Assembly (NCBI GenBank): GCA_017521875.1
Contig: JAFXBH010000301.1
Coordinates: 1 to 10,603 of the forward strand
Source: Oscillospiraceae bacterium
GTDB lineage: Bacteria; Bacillota; Clostridia; Oscillospirales; Oscillospiraceae
Length of the DNA: 10,603 bases
Direction: 5' to 3'
Shown here: piece after piece, positions 1 to 6,148 of the stretch
Layout of the letters: each line of letters opens with the position of its first letter
Numbering within the stretch: position 1 is the stretch's first letter
Notes under the pieces: model-generated
Seen by the model: the letters and a program-made list of their open reading frames with translations, nothing else
What the model was told of the DNA's origin: nothing
Database searches by the model: none
Program-made: the position numbers and the translations under genes

Positions 1-93
1 ATGCTGGGTGTCAATCCCTTCGACCAGCCCGGTGTGGAATTTTACAAGCGGAATATGTTCCGTCTGTTGGGTAAGCCCGGTTACGAAGTATAA
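1..93 (+). CDS. pgi: Glucose-6-phosphate isomerase, C-terminal fragment
   Basis: Only the last 30 codons and the TAA stop lie in the window; the gene starts to the left, so the ATG at position 1 is an internal codon. The fragment contains [16 protein letters not shown] followed by LLGKPGYE, the conserved C-terminal tail of bacterial Pgi (family knowledge). The enzyme interconverts glucose 6-phosphate and fructose 6-phosphate in the cytoplasm, in glycolysis and gluconeogenesis. The protein ends very soon after GKPGYE, whereas some relatives carry a longer tail. A strong hairpin follows 13 bases after the stop. The next gene, alr, is convergent. Identification rests on this short tail only, but the motif is distinctive. 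Confidence 0.87.
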   Translation: MLGVNPFDQPGVEFYKRNMFRLLGKPGYEV

Positions 94-106
94 AACTACA
101 TAAATA

Positions 107-140
107 TCCCCCGGAAGCACGCTTCCGGGGGATTCTTTTT
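107..140. terminator. Rho-independent terminator shared by pgi (+) and alr (-)
   Basis: A perfect inverted repeat, TCCCCCGGAAGC (107-118) with GCTTCCGGGGGA (121-132), gives a GC-rich stem of about 11 bp with a very short loop. On the + strand it is followed by TTCTTTTTATT, a good U-tract for pgi. On the - strand the run after the hairpin (ATATTTATG) is weaker, but the alr stop at 139 lies directly before it, so the hairpin probably ends both convergent transcripts. Confidence 0.9.
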
Positions 141-1314
141 ATTGATAACTGTCCAGCAGATAATGCACCTGATGGACGATCTTGCCCTGCTGCCGGTAGA
201 AACGGGGTACCCGGCGGCTGATGCCGCAGACAAATTCGTAGTTAAAGGAGTCTGCTGCTGCCGCGATTTCTTCCATAGTAATCTCCCGCTGGCCGTCTTT
301 GCCGATCAGCACCACCCGGTCTCCGGTCTCTACACCGGGGATATGGGTTACATCCACCATCATCTGGTCCATACAGATTCTGCCTAAAATAGGGGCTTTC
401 TGACCCCGGATTAACACATAGAATCTGTTGCTCAGCGCCCGGCGGTAGCCATCGGCATAACCCACCGGCACAGTAGCCACCACGGTAGGTCTTTCTGTGG
501 TGTATGTACCGCCGTAACTGATTTCCCGGCCGGCCTCCAGGGTCTTTACATGGGTGACCCGGCTGGACCATTCCAGCGCCGGTTTCAGCGCCAACACCTC
601 GGGATCTACCTCTTCACTGGGGTACAGGCCGTACAACACAATGCCTGCCCGCACCAGTTCGTAGTGCTTTTCAAAATTCATAATGCCGGCGGAATTATCC
701 ATATGGCGATACTGCACCTGTACACCCCTGTCTGCCAACATTTGGCAGAACTTGTCAAACCGCTCCGCCTGCCGGCGGGATTTCGTCAAGTCGGGGCAAT
801 CTGCAGTGGCAAAATGGCTAAACACACCCTCAGCAACGATGCCGGGCAGGCGGCATATAGCCGCACAAATATCCGCCTCGCTCTCGGTAGCCTGAAAACC
901 GATACGGCTCATACCCGTATCCACCGCAAAATGGAAAGGCGCTTCCATTCCCAAATTCTGCGCAGTTTTAGACAGTTCGCAAGCATCTTCATAGCGGAAA
1001 ATAGTGGGTCGGATTCCCTCCCGAATCGCAGTTGCAAATGCGGATGTGGGAATCTGTCCCAAAATCAAAACCGGGGTATCCATACCGGCTTTCCGCAGTT
1101 CCAACGCCTCCAGCATAGAGGACACGCCAAAAAAAGCACAACTGCCCTGCAATTGCCGGGCCACCTGAATGGCCCCGTGGCCATAGGCATCGGCCTTGAT
1201 AATGGCCATCACCGGCACGCCCACTTTTTCAGCAATGGCGCGGAAATTGGCCTCAACGATATCCAGATCAATGGTCACATGGGTATTGTCAAACTTCACT
1301 GTTTTCAACTCCAT
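139..1314 (-). CDS. alr: Alanine racemase
   Basis: This 391-residue PLP enzyme interconverts L- and D-alanine and supplies D-Ala for peptidoglycan. The N-terminal TIM-barrel domain carries the PLP-lysine motif AIIKADAYGHGA, with Lys40 as the expected Schiff-base residue. Other hallmarks are DTGMSRIGF (132-140), HMDNSAG (204-210), VRAGIVLYGLYP (221-232), the C-terminal catalytic tyrosine in EISYGGTY (Tyr267) and GRICMDQMMVDVT (311-323). Length matches the family, about 360-390. The start at 1314 gives the usual distance from Met1 to the PLP lysine, but no Shine-Dalgarno sequence precedes it. A strong extended -10 promoter (1330-1358) predicts a leader of only about 8-10 bases, so the mRNA may be essentially leaderless. 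Upstream lies the phosphoribosyltransferase gene with its own terminator, so alr looks monocistronic. Confidence 0.96.
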   Translation of the reverse strand: MELKTVKFDNTHVTIDLDIVEANFRAIAEKVGVPVMAIIKADAYGHGAIQVARQLQGSCAFFGVSSMLEALELRKAGMDTPVLILGQIPTSAFATAIREGIRPTIFRYEDACELSKTAQNLGMEAPFHFAVDTGMSRIGFQATESEADICAAICRLPGIVAEGVFSHFATADCPDLTKSRRQAERFDKFCQMLADRGVQVQYRHMDNSAGIMNFEKHYELVRAGIVLYGLYPSEEVDPEVLALKPALEWSSRVTHVKTLEAGREISYGGTYTTERPTVVATVPVGYADGYRRALSNRFYVLIRGQKAPILGRICMDQMMVDVTHIPGVETGDRVVLIGKDGQREITMEEIAAAADSFNYEFVCGISRRVPRFYRQQGKIVHQVHYLLDSYQ

Positions 1315-1329
1315 CGTTTAGTTGGGAAC

Positions 1330-1358
1330 ATTATAGCACATTCCCGGCAAAAAGTAAA
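1330..1358 (-). promoter_or_regulatory. Extended -10 promoter of alr
   Basis: On the minus strand: -35 TTTACT (1353-1358), 17-base spacer ending TGTGC, and a perfect -10 TATAAT (1330-1335), giving the Gram-positive TRTGnTATAAT extended -10 form. Transcription should start near 1323, about nine bases before the alr ATG. The -35 hexamer lies inside the U-tract of the upstream gene's terminator. Confidence 0.82.
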
Positions 1359-1382
1359 CAAGGGAGGACAAAGCCTCCCTTG
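1349..1382 (-). terminator. Rho-independent terminator of the phosphoribosyltransferase gene
   Basis: Minus-strand stem CAAGGGAGG / CCTCCCTTG (9 bp, arms 1374-1382 and 1359-1367) with loop CTTTGT, followed by TTTACTTTTT. It begins three bases after the stop of the phosphoribosyltransferase gene at 1386. Its U-tract is also the -35 element of the alr promoter. Confidence 0.85.
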
Positions 1383-1385
1383 CGC

Positions 1386-1940
1386 TTATTTCATAACCGT
1401 TCCGTCGGGGTGAAACAGGGGCAATTTTTCTAAGTAAATCAGGTCAGGTCTGTCCTGGGCGTCGCCCTCGGCCAGTACGGCCATACGACCCACGATCTGG
1501 CCGCCGGCTTTCTCTACCAGCACTTCCAGCGCCCGGAGGCTTTCACCGGTGGAAATCACATCGTCCACGATCAAAATCCGCTTGCCCTTCATCAGTTCGG
1601 CATCGGCGGTGTCTAAGTACAGTTTCTGTTCCTTGGCGGTGGTGATGGAGTTGACGGTCACTTCAAACACACCGGTCATGTACAGTTTGGGGGCTTTTCT
1701 GGCCAGAAAATACTTCTTGGCGCCGCTCTGACGGGCCATTTCGTGAGCCAGAGGAATACCCTTGGCCTCAGCGGTGATCAGGTAGTCATACTCCGGTGCT
1801 TTTTCCAGCAGCGCCTTGGCGCAGGCTACGGTCAGTTCCTGATCGCCAAAGATAACAAATCCGGCAATATACAGGTCATCCGTTACTTTACAAATGGGCA
1901 GATCCCGGTCCAAACCGGCAATATTCATACGATGGTACAT
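1386..1940 (-). CDS. Purine (adenine-type) phosphoribosyltransferase family protein
   Basis: The 184-residue protein has the type I phosphoribosyltransferase PRPP-binding motif ILIVDDVISTGES (122-134), with the two adjacent acidic residues of the family. The segment AEAKGIPLAHEMAR (57-70) fits the pyrophosphate-contacting loop, and RKAPK follows at 81-85. It should transfer a purine base to PRPP to give a nucleoside monophosphate. It resembles the Apt/Xpt-like group of Clostridia; base specificity cannot be read here, so no gene name is given. The open frame extends upstream to 1982, but I chose the ATG at 1940 because AAAGGAGAG lies 6-8 bases before it. The upstream phosphorylase gene stops 19 bases before this start, so the two are almost certainly co-transcribed. 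Together they make a base-salvage pair. Confidence 0.88.
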   Translation of the reverse strand: MYHRMNIAGLDRDLPICKVTDDLYIAGFVIFGDQELTVACAKALLEKAPEYDYLITAEAKGIPLAHEMARQSGAKKYFLARKAPKLYMTGVFEVTVNSITTAKEQKLYLDTADAELMKGKRILIVDDVISTGESLRALEVLVEKAGGQIVGRMAVLAEGDAQDRPDLIYLEKLPLFHPDGTVMK

Positions 1941-1959
1941 ATTTTTCTCTCCTTTATGT

Positions 1960-2778
1960 TTAGCAACATTGTAAAATGGCATCTACCAATTTATGGAACA
2001 AATCGTGGACACGATTGGCCGTCTCCACCACCTCTGCGTGGTTCAGTTTCACCGGCAGTACACCGGCAGCCATATTGGTGATGCAGGACACGCCCACCAC
2101 CTGCAGGCCACTATGTCCCGCTACCAAAGCCTCCGGCACAGTGGACATACCCACTGCATCTGCGCCCAAAGTACGGAACGCACGGATTTCGGCAGGGGTC
2201 TCATAGTTGGGACCGGAGTACATCAGGTATACGCCCTCTTCCAGAGGGATATTCCGGGCGGCTGCAGTTTCCTTGATGGCAGTCCGGAGATCACGGGTAT
2301 ACAAATCGCTCATATCCGGGAAGCGGGGGCCAAATTTATCCAGATTCGGGCCGATCAGAGGATTGGCGCCGGAGTAGTTGATATGGTCGGAAATCAGCAT
2401 CAGTGTGCCGGGCTTATATCCCAAATTCACACCGCCGGCCGCATTGGTCAGCACCAAGGTCTTCACGCCGATGGCGGCCAGCACCCGCACCGGCAGGGTG
2501 ATCTCCTGCATAGGAAGACCCTCATAGTAATGGACGCGGCCCTGGGCCACCACCACCTGCTTGCCCTCTTTCACGCCGAACACAAAGGCGCCGGTATGCC
2601 CCTCCACCGTAGGCTGGGGAAAATTGGGAATCTCCGAATAAGGAATCTTTACACACTGCTCCAGGGTATCGGCATAGTCTCCCAGGCCGCTGCCCAGCAC
2701 CAATGCAATGGTGGGTCGCAGAGAAATTTTCGAAAGCACATATTCCGCCGCAGCAGTAATTTTATCCTGCAAATTCAT
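1960..2778 (-). CDS. Purine nucleoside phosphorylase, trimeric PNP/MTAP type
   Basis: The 272-residue enzyme cleaves purine nucleosides with phosphate to free base and (deoxy)ribose 1-phosphate. Family motifs are visible: VLGSGLGDYAD (28-37, phosphate site, Ser30), EGHTGAFVFG (59-68, His61), QGRVHYYEG (79-87, His83), LTNAAGG (110-116), YSGPNYETPAEI (187-198, Glu193), VGMSTVPE (209-216) and ITNMAAG (233-239, Asn235). By family knowledge, the Glu/Asn pair is typical of PNPs preferring 6-oxopurines (guanine, hypoxanthine nucleosides). Length fits the roughly 270-residue trimeric class, not hexameric DeoD. The frame is open to 2829, but the ATG at 2778 is preceded at 7-base spacing by GAAAGGGA, and the protein then starts like its relatives. 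A TGTGC-TATTAT promoter lies just upstream. Names used for this class include punA, deoD2 and xapA; I cannot choose among them. Confidence 0.94.
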   Translation of the reverse strand: MNLQDKITAAAEYVLSKISLRPTIALVLGSGLGDYADTLEQCVKIPYSEIPNFPQPTVEGHTGAFVFGVKEGKQVVVAQGRVHYYEGLPMQEITLPVRVLAAIGVKTLVLTNAAGGVNLGYKPGTLMLISDHINYSGANPLIGPNLDKFGPRFPDMSDLYTRDLRTAIKETAAARNIPLEEGVYLMYSGPNYETPAEIRAFRTLGADAVGMSTVPEALVAGHSGLQVVGVSCITNMAAGVLPVKLNHAEVVETANRVHDLFHKLVDAILQCC

Positions 2779-2799
2779 AAAATAGTCCCTTTCTTTTAC

Positions 2800-2828
2800 A
2801 TAATAGCACATTTTTATACCGACATCCA
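2800..2828 (-). promoter_or_regulatory. Extended -10 promoter of the purine salvage pair
   Basis: Minus strand: -10 TATTAT (2800-2805) preceded by TGTGC, 17-base spacer, and a weak -35 TGGATG (2823-2828). Start near 2793-2794 would give a leader of about 15 bases beginning at the Shine-Dalgarno sequence. The -35 sits inside an inverted repeat (2819-2842). The leader is too short for a purine riboswitch. Confidence 0.6.
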
Positions 2829-2842
2829 TCCCAGGATATCGG
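2819..2842. repeat. Inverted repeat over the -35 of the phosphorylase promoter
   Basis: Minus strand CCGATATCC and GGATGTCGG, 9 bp with one G-T pair, separated by TGGGAT. It lies 17 bases after the rsmG stop. No U-tract follows on either strand, so it is a poor Rho-independent terminator. It could be a protein-binding site or a weak 3' hairpin of rsmG. A second, smaller hairpin (AAGAAAC / GTTTCTT with loop CGTA) overlaps the rsmG stop codon. Confidence 0.5.
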
Positions 2843-2858
2843 AAGAAACTACGGTTTC

Positions 2859-3551
2859 TTACAGCGGGGACTGTTTGATCTTGGCATAACGCCGGGGATA
2901 CTGCGCCGGGGTGGGCGATACCTTTTTCAGTACGATCACCGTATGAGCCGTGCCATCCACAGGGAACTCTGCCACCTTTTCCAGTTGCAGACCCAGTTTC
3001 TTAATGGCATTTTTGGCTTCCTGCAACTCCTCCTGAGCCGCTGTGCCTTTCATTGCCAGCACTTTGCCACCCACCTTCACATACGGAGCAGTCAGTTCCA
3101 GCAGAATGTTCAAGCGCGCTACCGCCCGGCTGGTGGCAATGTCATAGGTCTCCCGGCGAGTGGCCACGGCTTCCTCCGCTCTGGCGGTGACACATTCTGC
3201 CGCCACACCCAGGGTAGGCAGCGCTGTTTCCAGCCATTGCATTCGTTTGCCCAGAGAATCCAGCAGGGTCAGTTCCGCCTCCGGACAGGCGATCTTCACC
3301 GGTACACCGGGGAATCCGGCGCCGCAGCCCACATCAATTATCCGCTTGCCCCGAAGATCTTCCAAAGTCAGCAGCGTCAGACTGTCCAGCAAATGGAGTT
3401 TTGCCACTTGAACAGGCTCTGTGATGGCAGTCAGGTTCATCACCTTGTTTTGCTCCACCACCGCTTCCCCGAAAGCGCACAGGGTGTTTTGCATTTGGTC
3501 ATCCAGGGTCAGTCCCAGTCCGGGAAGACCCTGGGAAAGGGTTTGTTTCAT
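2859..3551 (-). CDS. rsmG: 16S rRNA (guanine-N7) methyltransferase RsmG
   Basis: The 230-residue protein is a class I SAM-dependent methyltransferase, formerly GidB, that makes m7G527 in 16S rRNA. Visible hallmarks: MNLTAIT (38-44), HLLDSL (53-58), SAM motif I DVGCGAGFPGVP (73-84), LLDSLGKRMQWL (96-107), the family signature TSRAVA (140-145) and the C-terminal YPRRYAKIKQSPL. Length is normal. The frame extends upstream to 3617, but the ATG at 3551 is chosen because GAGGAC lies at good spacing before it and the upstream gene ends at 3565. The 13-base gap to the DUF3810-like gene indicates co-transcription. Loss of RsmG is known to give low-level streptomycin resistance in other bacteria. Confidence 0.95.
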   Translation of the reverse strand: MKQTLSQGLPGLGLTLDDQMQNTLCAFGEAVVEQNKVMNLTAITEPVQVAKLHLLDSLTLLTLEDLRGKRIIDVGCGAGFPGVPVKIACPEAELTLLDSLGKRMQWLETALPTLGVAAECVTARAEEAVATRRETYDIATSRAVARLNILLELTAPYVKVGGKVLAMKGTAAQEELQEAKNAIKKLGLQLEKVAEFPVDGTAHTVIVLKKVSPTPAQYPRRYAKIKQSPL

Positions 3552-3564
3552 AGATTTGTCCTCA

Positions 3565-4656
3565 TCAGGCGTTGGGATGGTCATCCAGATCCACCTGGGA
3601 TTTATCCAAAGGATCAAAGGGGGATTCCTCTTCTACCTGAAGGGGCAACACCACTTCCTGGATATGCCAACTGGTCAGCAGGTCACAGGTATTGGCGTCC
3701 TTTCTGGCATTGGTGCCATAGAACTTGTTGCAGATCTTCAGGTCGTGATCCAGTTGGGCGTTCTCCCCTGCCGCCACCTCTGCGGCAGTATTGGTACCGG
3801 TCACCCGGTCCAGAGAATCCAACATCTCCAGACAATAACGGTAACTCATCAGCGCGCCGGAGTACCGGAACTGCACATCGTCATTGATCTTGCAGGCATA
3901 GGTGGCCGCAAAACTGGCATCTTCCGCAATGGTGATGCTGGCCCGGCGAGCCATTTCCCGGCAGATGGCAAAGGGCATCATCACATCCGGGGTCTGGGGA
4001 TTGACGGCCGCTTCACCGGTCAGGCCTACGGTGACACCGGTAATGCCCCGCTTGGTAAAGAACTTACTCCAGCCCAATTCCTTCACCGGGTCCATAGGGC
4101 CGGCAAACACAGACAGAGATTCTTCGTACACCAGTTTCTCAAAACCGGTAACGGCCTGCTCTGCCAGCCGGTCAAATTCTGCAAATTTCACATTGCCGGC
4201 GCTGTTGCGCTCTACCAAAGTGGCCAGAGCGTTGGCTTCATTGCGGTAATAGATGGTGGCTTTTTCCAGTTCGTCAATGGTAAATTCCGTCTCCTCCAGC
4301 CGGATATCCTCGGACAGAGGGCCGGAGAACTGATTCAAACCGTACAAACCGGTATGCAGGAAGATCACCACTGCCACCGCAGCGCAGATCCAGCCCAGCC
4401 AACGAATGGGATTCCATTTAAAAATAATGATCAGCACGATGATTCCGATCACCAGGGCAATCATCACCAGCAGCAGCATCTGCCAAACGCAGAAATCCAC
4501 GCTGCTGCTCCAATCAGCCAGAAATACCTGCGCCATCCGGATCACATAGGGATAGATCATATCCACCAGAGCCGAATGGGCTTTGGCAAACTCCCGCAGC
4601 GCCCAGGTACAGGCCATAATAATGCCTGCAGTCAGATAACCCAACCAATATTTCAA
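3565..4656 (-). CDS. DUF3810-like membrane protein with degenerate HExxH motif
   Basis: The 363-residue protein starts with a hydrophobic segment (about 5-20), then two strong membrane helices (about 58-79 and 85-103), followed by a long soluble domain. The domain contains VTVGLTGEAAVNPQTPDVMMPFAICREMARR, which matches the pattern around the metallopeptidase-like core of DUF3810 proteins (recalled from family knowledge, where it reads roughly PF..cHE.aH, then a downstream DEANF). Here the HExxH position reads REMAR (233-237) and the downstream acidic motif reads EDASF (245-249), so both zinc-ligand histidines appear to be Arg. It may be a catalytically dead member; function unknown. The start is a TTG at 4656, supported by AAAGGAGG eight bases upstream; no ATG fits. 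A consensus-like promoter lies inside the end of mtaB. The gene is followed by rsmG after 13 bases. Confidence 0.78.
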   Translation of the reverse strand: MKYWLGYLTAGIIMACTWALREFAKAHSALVDMIYPYVIRMAQVFLADWSSSVDFCVWQMLLLVMIALVIGIIVLIIIFKWNPIRWLGWICAAVAVVIFLHTGLYGLNQFSGPLSEDIRLEETEFTIDELEKATIYYRNEANALATLVERNSAGNVKFAEFDRLAEQAVTGFEKLVYEESLSVFAGPMDPVKELGWSKFFTKRGITGVTVGLTGEAAVNPQTPDVMMPFAICREMARRASITIAEDASFAATYACKINDDVQFRYSGALMSYRYCLEMLDSLDRVTGTNTAAEVAAGENAQLDHDLKICNKFYGTNARKDANTCDLLTSWHIQEVVLPLQVEEESPFDPLDKSQVDLDDHPNA

Positions 4657-4664
4657 AGGATTCG

Positions 4665-4672
4665 CCTCCTTT
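4665..4672 (-). promoter_or_regulatory. Ribosome binding site fixing the TTG start of the DUF3810-like gene
   Basis: AAAGGAGG on the minus strand, eight bases before TTG at 4654-4656. The very strong site compensates for the weak initiation codon and is the main reason for choosing this start. Confidence 0.8.
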
Positions 4673-4693
4673 AACTTCTTATAGGGATAGTAT

Positions 4694-4722
4694 AGTATAC
4701 CACAAAAATCCTTACTTGTCCA
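4694..4722 (-). promoter_or_regulatory. Promoter of the DUF3810-like gene and rsmG
   Basis: Minus strand: -35 TGGACA (4717-4722, five of six), 17-base spacer, -10 TATACT (4694-4699, five of six). A second TATACT overlaps just downstream. The -35 lies within the last codons of mtaB, whose stop is at 4712-4714. There is no terminator after mtaB, so readthrough from mtaB is also possible. Confidence 0.75.
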
Positions 4723-6001
4723 TACTGCCCATTACGCCATCTTCATAAACTTCCGTAACAAGGACCCGGCGAATCTGATTGTGCAGATTCTCCTCCGGGA
4801 CATACACCTTTATGTAGTCCGGTGTATGGCCGGTGTAGTATGCTCCGGTCTTTTCCTCAAACAGCACCTCCACGGTCTTGCCCACCAGATTCTGCCGGTA
4901 GGCCCGGGACATTTCCTCTGCCACGGCAATGGCTGCCCGGCTCCGCTGCTCTTTTACCCCGTTGCTGTGCTGCCCGGGCATCTTGTCCGCCGGGGTGCCG
5001 GGACGGCGGGAATAGGGGAAAATATGCATATCCGCAAACCGGCATTTTCTGATGAATTCCAAAGACTGGCAAAATTCTTCTTCCGTCTCTCCGGGGAAAG
5101 CCACGATCATATCGGTGGTCACCGCGCAGCCGGGGAAATACCGGTTCAGCAATTCTACGCTTTGGAGGTATCGGCAGGTGTCATATTTCCGTTTCATGCG
5201 GGCAAGCACCGTGTCGCAGCCGGACTGCATAGATAAATGAAAATGGGGACACAGATTGGGCAATTTCTGCAGACGGGTACAGAATTCCTCTGTTACCACT
5301 CTGGGTTCCAGAGATCCCAACCGTACCCGCAGATCGGGGACGGCCAAACAGATGGCTTCCAGCAAATCGCCCAACGGGGGTTTGCCGGGCAGATCTACGC
5401 CCCAGGATGCAATCTCGATACCGGTGACCACGATCTCCCGGTATCCCTGTTCTGCCAGTTCTTTCGCCTGTCCGACTGCCAGATCTATGGGGGCGGAACG
5501 CACCGGCCCTCTGGTATAGGGAATGATGCAGTAACTGCAAAAATTCACGCAGCCGTCCTGCACTTTCAGCATCGCCCTGGTGCGACCCTCCAGGCCACCG
5601 GCGGGAAGGACTTCAAATTCCCGGCGCTTCAGAGCCTGATCTACGGATTTTGTCTTTTTGCCGTTTTCCAGGGCGGCAAGCATCTGTTGCAAAAATTCCT
5701 GCCGGTTGCCGCTGCCGCCGATCACATCCACATCCATACCTTCCAAAGTATCGGCTGCATGCTGGGGGTAGCAGCCGCAGACACCAACCACGGCGTCCGG
5801 CCGCTGGCGACGGATTCTGCGGATCGCTGCCCGGTTCTTCTTGTCCGCTACGGCAGTAACGGAGCAGGTATTGATCACATAACCGTCGCAGGCATCCTGG
5901 AAATCGGCAATTTCGTGACCCATTTCCCGCAAAAGTTGCTCCATTGCCTGGGTTTCATACTGATTTACCTTGCAACCAAGGGTAAAAAATCCGAATTTCA
6001 T
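4712..6001 (-). CDS. mtaB: tRNA N6-threonylcarbamoyladenosine(37) methylthiotransferase MtaB
   Basis: The 429-residue radical-SAM methylthiotransferase adds a methylthio group at C2 of t6A37 in tRNAs. Domain order is as expected. The UPF0004 domain has three cluster cysteines: FTLGCKVNQYET (Cys10), INTCSVT (Cys46) and GVCGCYPQ (probably Cys77). The radical-SAM domain has CVNFCSYCIIPYTRGP, with Cys151, Cys155 and Cys158. A C-terminal TRAM domain (about 365-425) should bind RNA. The opening GCKVNQYET and the IIPYTRGP context favour MtaB over MiaB. The start is uncertain: ATG at 6001 gives the family-typical N-terminus but has a poor ribosome binding site. An in-frame TTG at 6016 sits only three bases after GAAAGGGA, which is too close. 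No terminator follows the gene. Confidence 0.93.
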   Translation of the reverse strand: MKFGFFTLGCKVNQYETQAMEQLLREMGHEIADFQDACDGYVINTCSVTAVADKKNRAAIRRIRRQRPDAVVGVCGCYPQHAADTLEGMDVDVIGGSGNRQEFLQQMLAALENGKKTKSVDQALKRREFEVLPAGGLEGRTRAMLKVQDGCVNFCSYCIIPYTRGPVRSAPIDLAVGQAKELAEQGYREIVVTGIEIASWGVDLPGKPPLGDLLEAICLAVPDLRVRLGSLEPRVVTEEFCTRLQKLPNLCPHFHLSMQSGCDTVLARMKRKYDTCRYLQSVELLNRYFPGCAVTTDMIVAFPGETEEEFCQSLEFIRKCRFADMHIFPYSRRPGTPADKMPGQHSNGVKEQRSRAAIAVAEEMSRAYRQNLVGKTVEVLFEEKTGAYYTGHTPDYIKVYVPEENLHNQIRRVLVTEVYEDGVMGSMDK

Positions 6002-6059
6002 TGTATACTTTACCAATAATCCCTTTCTTTACAGGACAAAATTCTTGTTCTTTTTCCAA

Positions 6060-6088
6060 TTGATATTATAATACAACCACATTATAAT
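6060..6088 (+). promoter_or_regulatory. Promoter of the HPr-like gene
   Basis: Plus strand: -35 TTGATA (6060-6065, five of six), 17-base spacer, perfect -10 TATAAT (6083-6088). Start near 6095 predicts a leader of about 54 bases. A second TATAAT at 6067-6072 could serve an overlapping promoter with TTGTTC (6045-6050) at 16-base spacing. Confidence 0.75.
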
Positions 6089-6101
6089 AACCCATGTTAG
6101 T

Positions 6102-6130
6102 ATTATACGCGAAAAAATCCTTTTTGTATA
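6102..6130 (-). promoter_or_regulatory. Candidate promoter of mtaB
   Basis: Minus strand: -35 TATACA (6125-6130, four of six), 17-base spacer, perfect -10 TATAAT (6102-6107). Predicted leader is about 95 bases. Two further minus-strand TATAAT copies at 6065-6070 and 6081-6086 lie closer to the gene but lack a recognisable -35. Confidence 0.5.
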
Positions 6131-6148
6131 GCACCGGAGGCCAATTTT

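Noticed and set aside
550..1413. A 287-codon + strand ORF opposite alr
   Set aside because: Antisense shadow of alanine racemase; no family resemblance and no ribosome binding site.
2779..2858. Purine riboswitch before the phosphorylase gene
   Set aside because: The gap to rsmG is only 80 bases, the predicted leader about 15, and no purine-riboswitch core or terminator with U-tract is present.
3421..4674. A 417-codon + strand ORF opposite the DUF3810-like gene
   Set aside because: It is the antisense shadow of a gene with recognisable motifs, promoter and ribosome binding site. The product is low-complexity in His and Gln, typical of reverse-frame translation.
6002..6148. SOS (LexA) box controlling mtaB, the HPr-like gene or ruv
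   Set aside because: No GAACnnnnGTTC-like palindrome is visible here or at 6418-6479.
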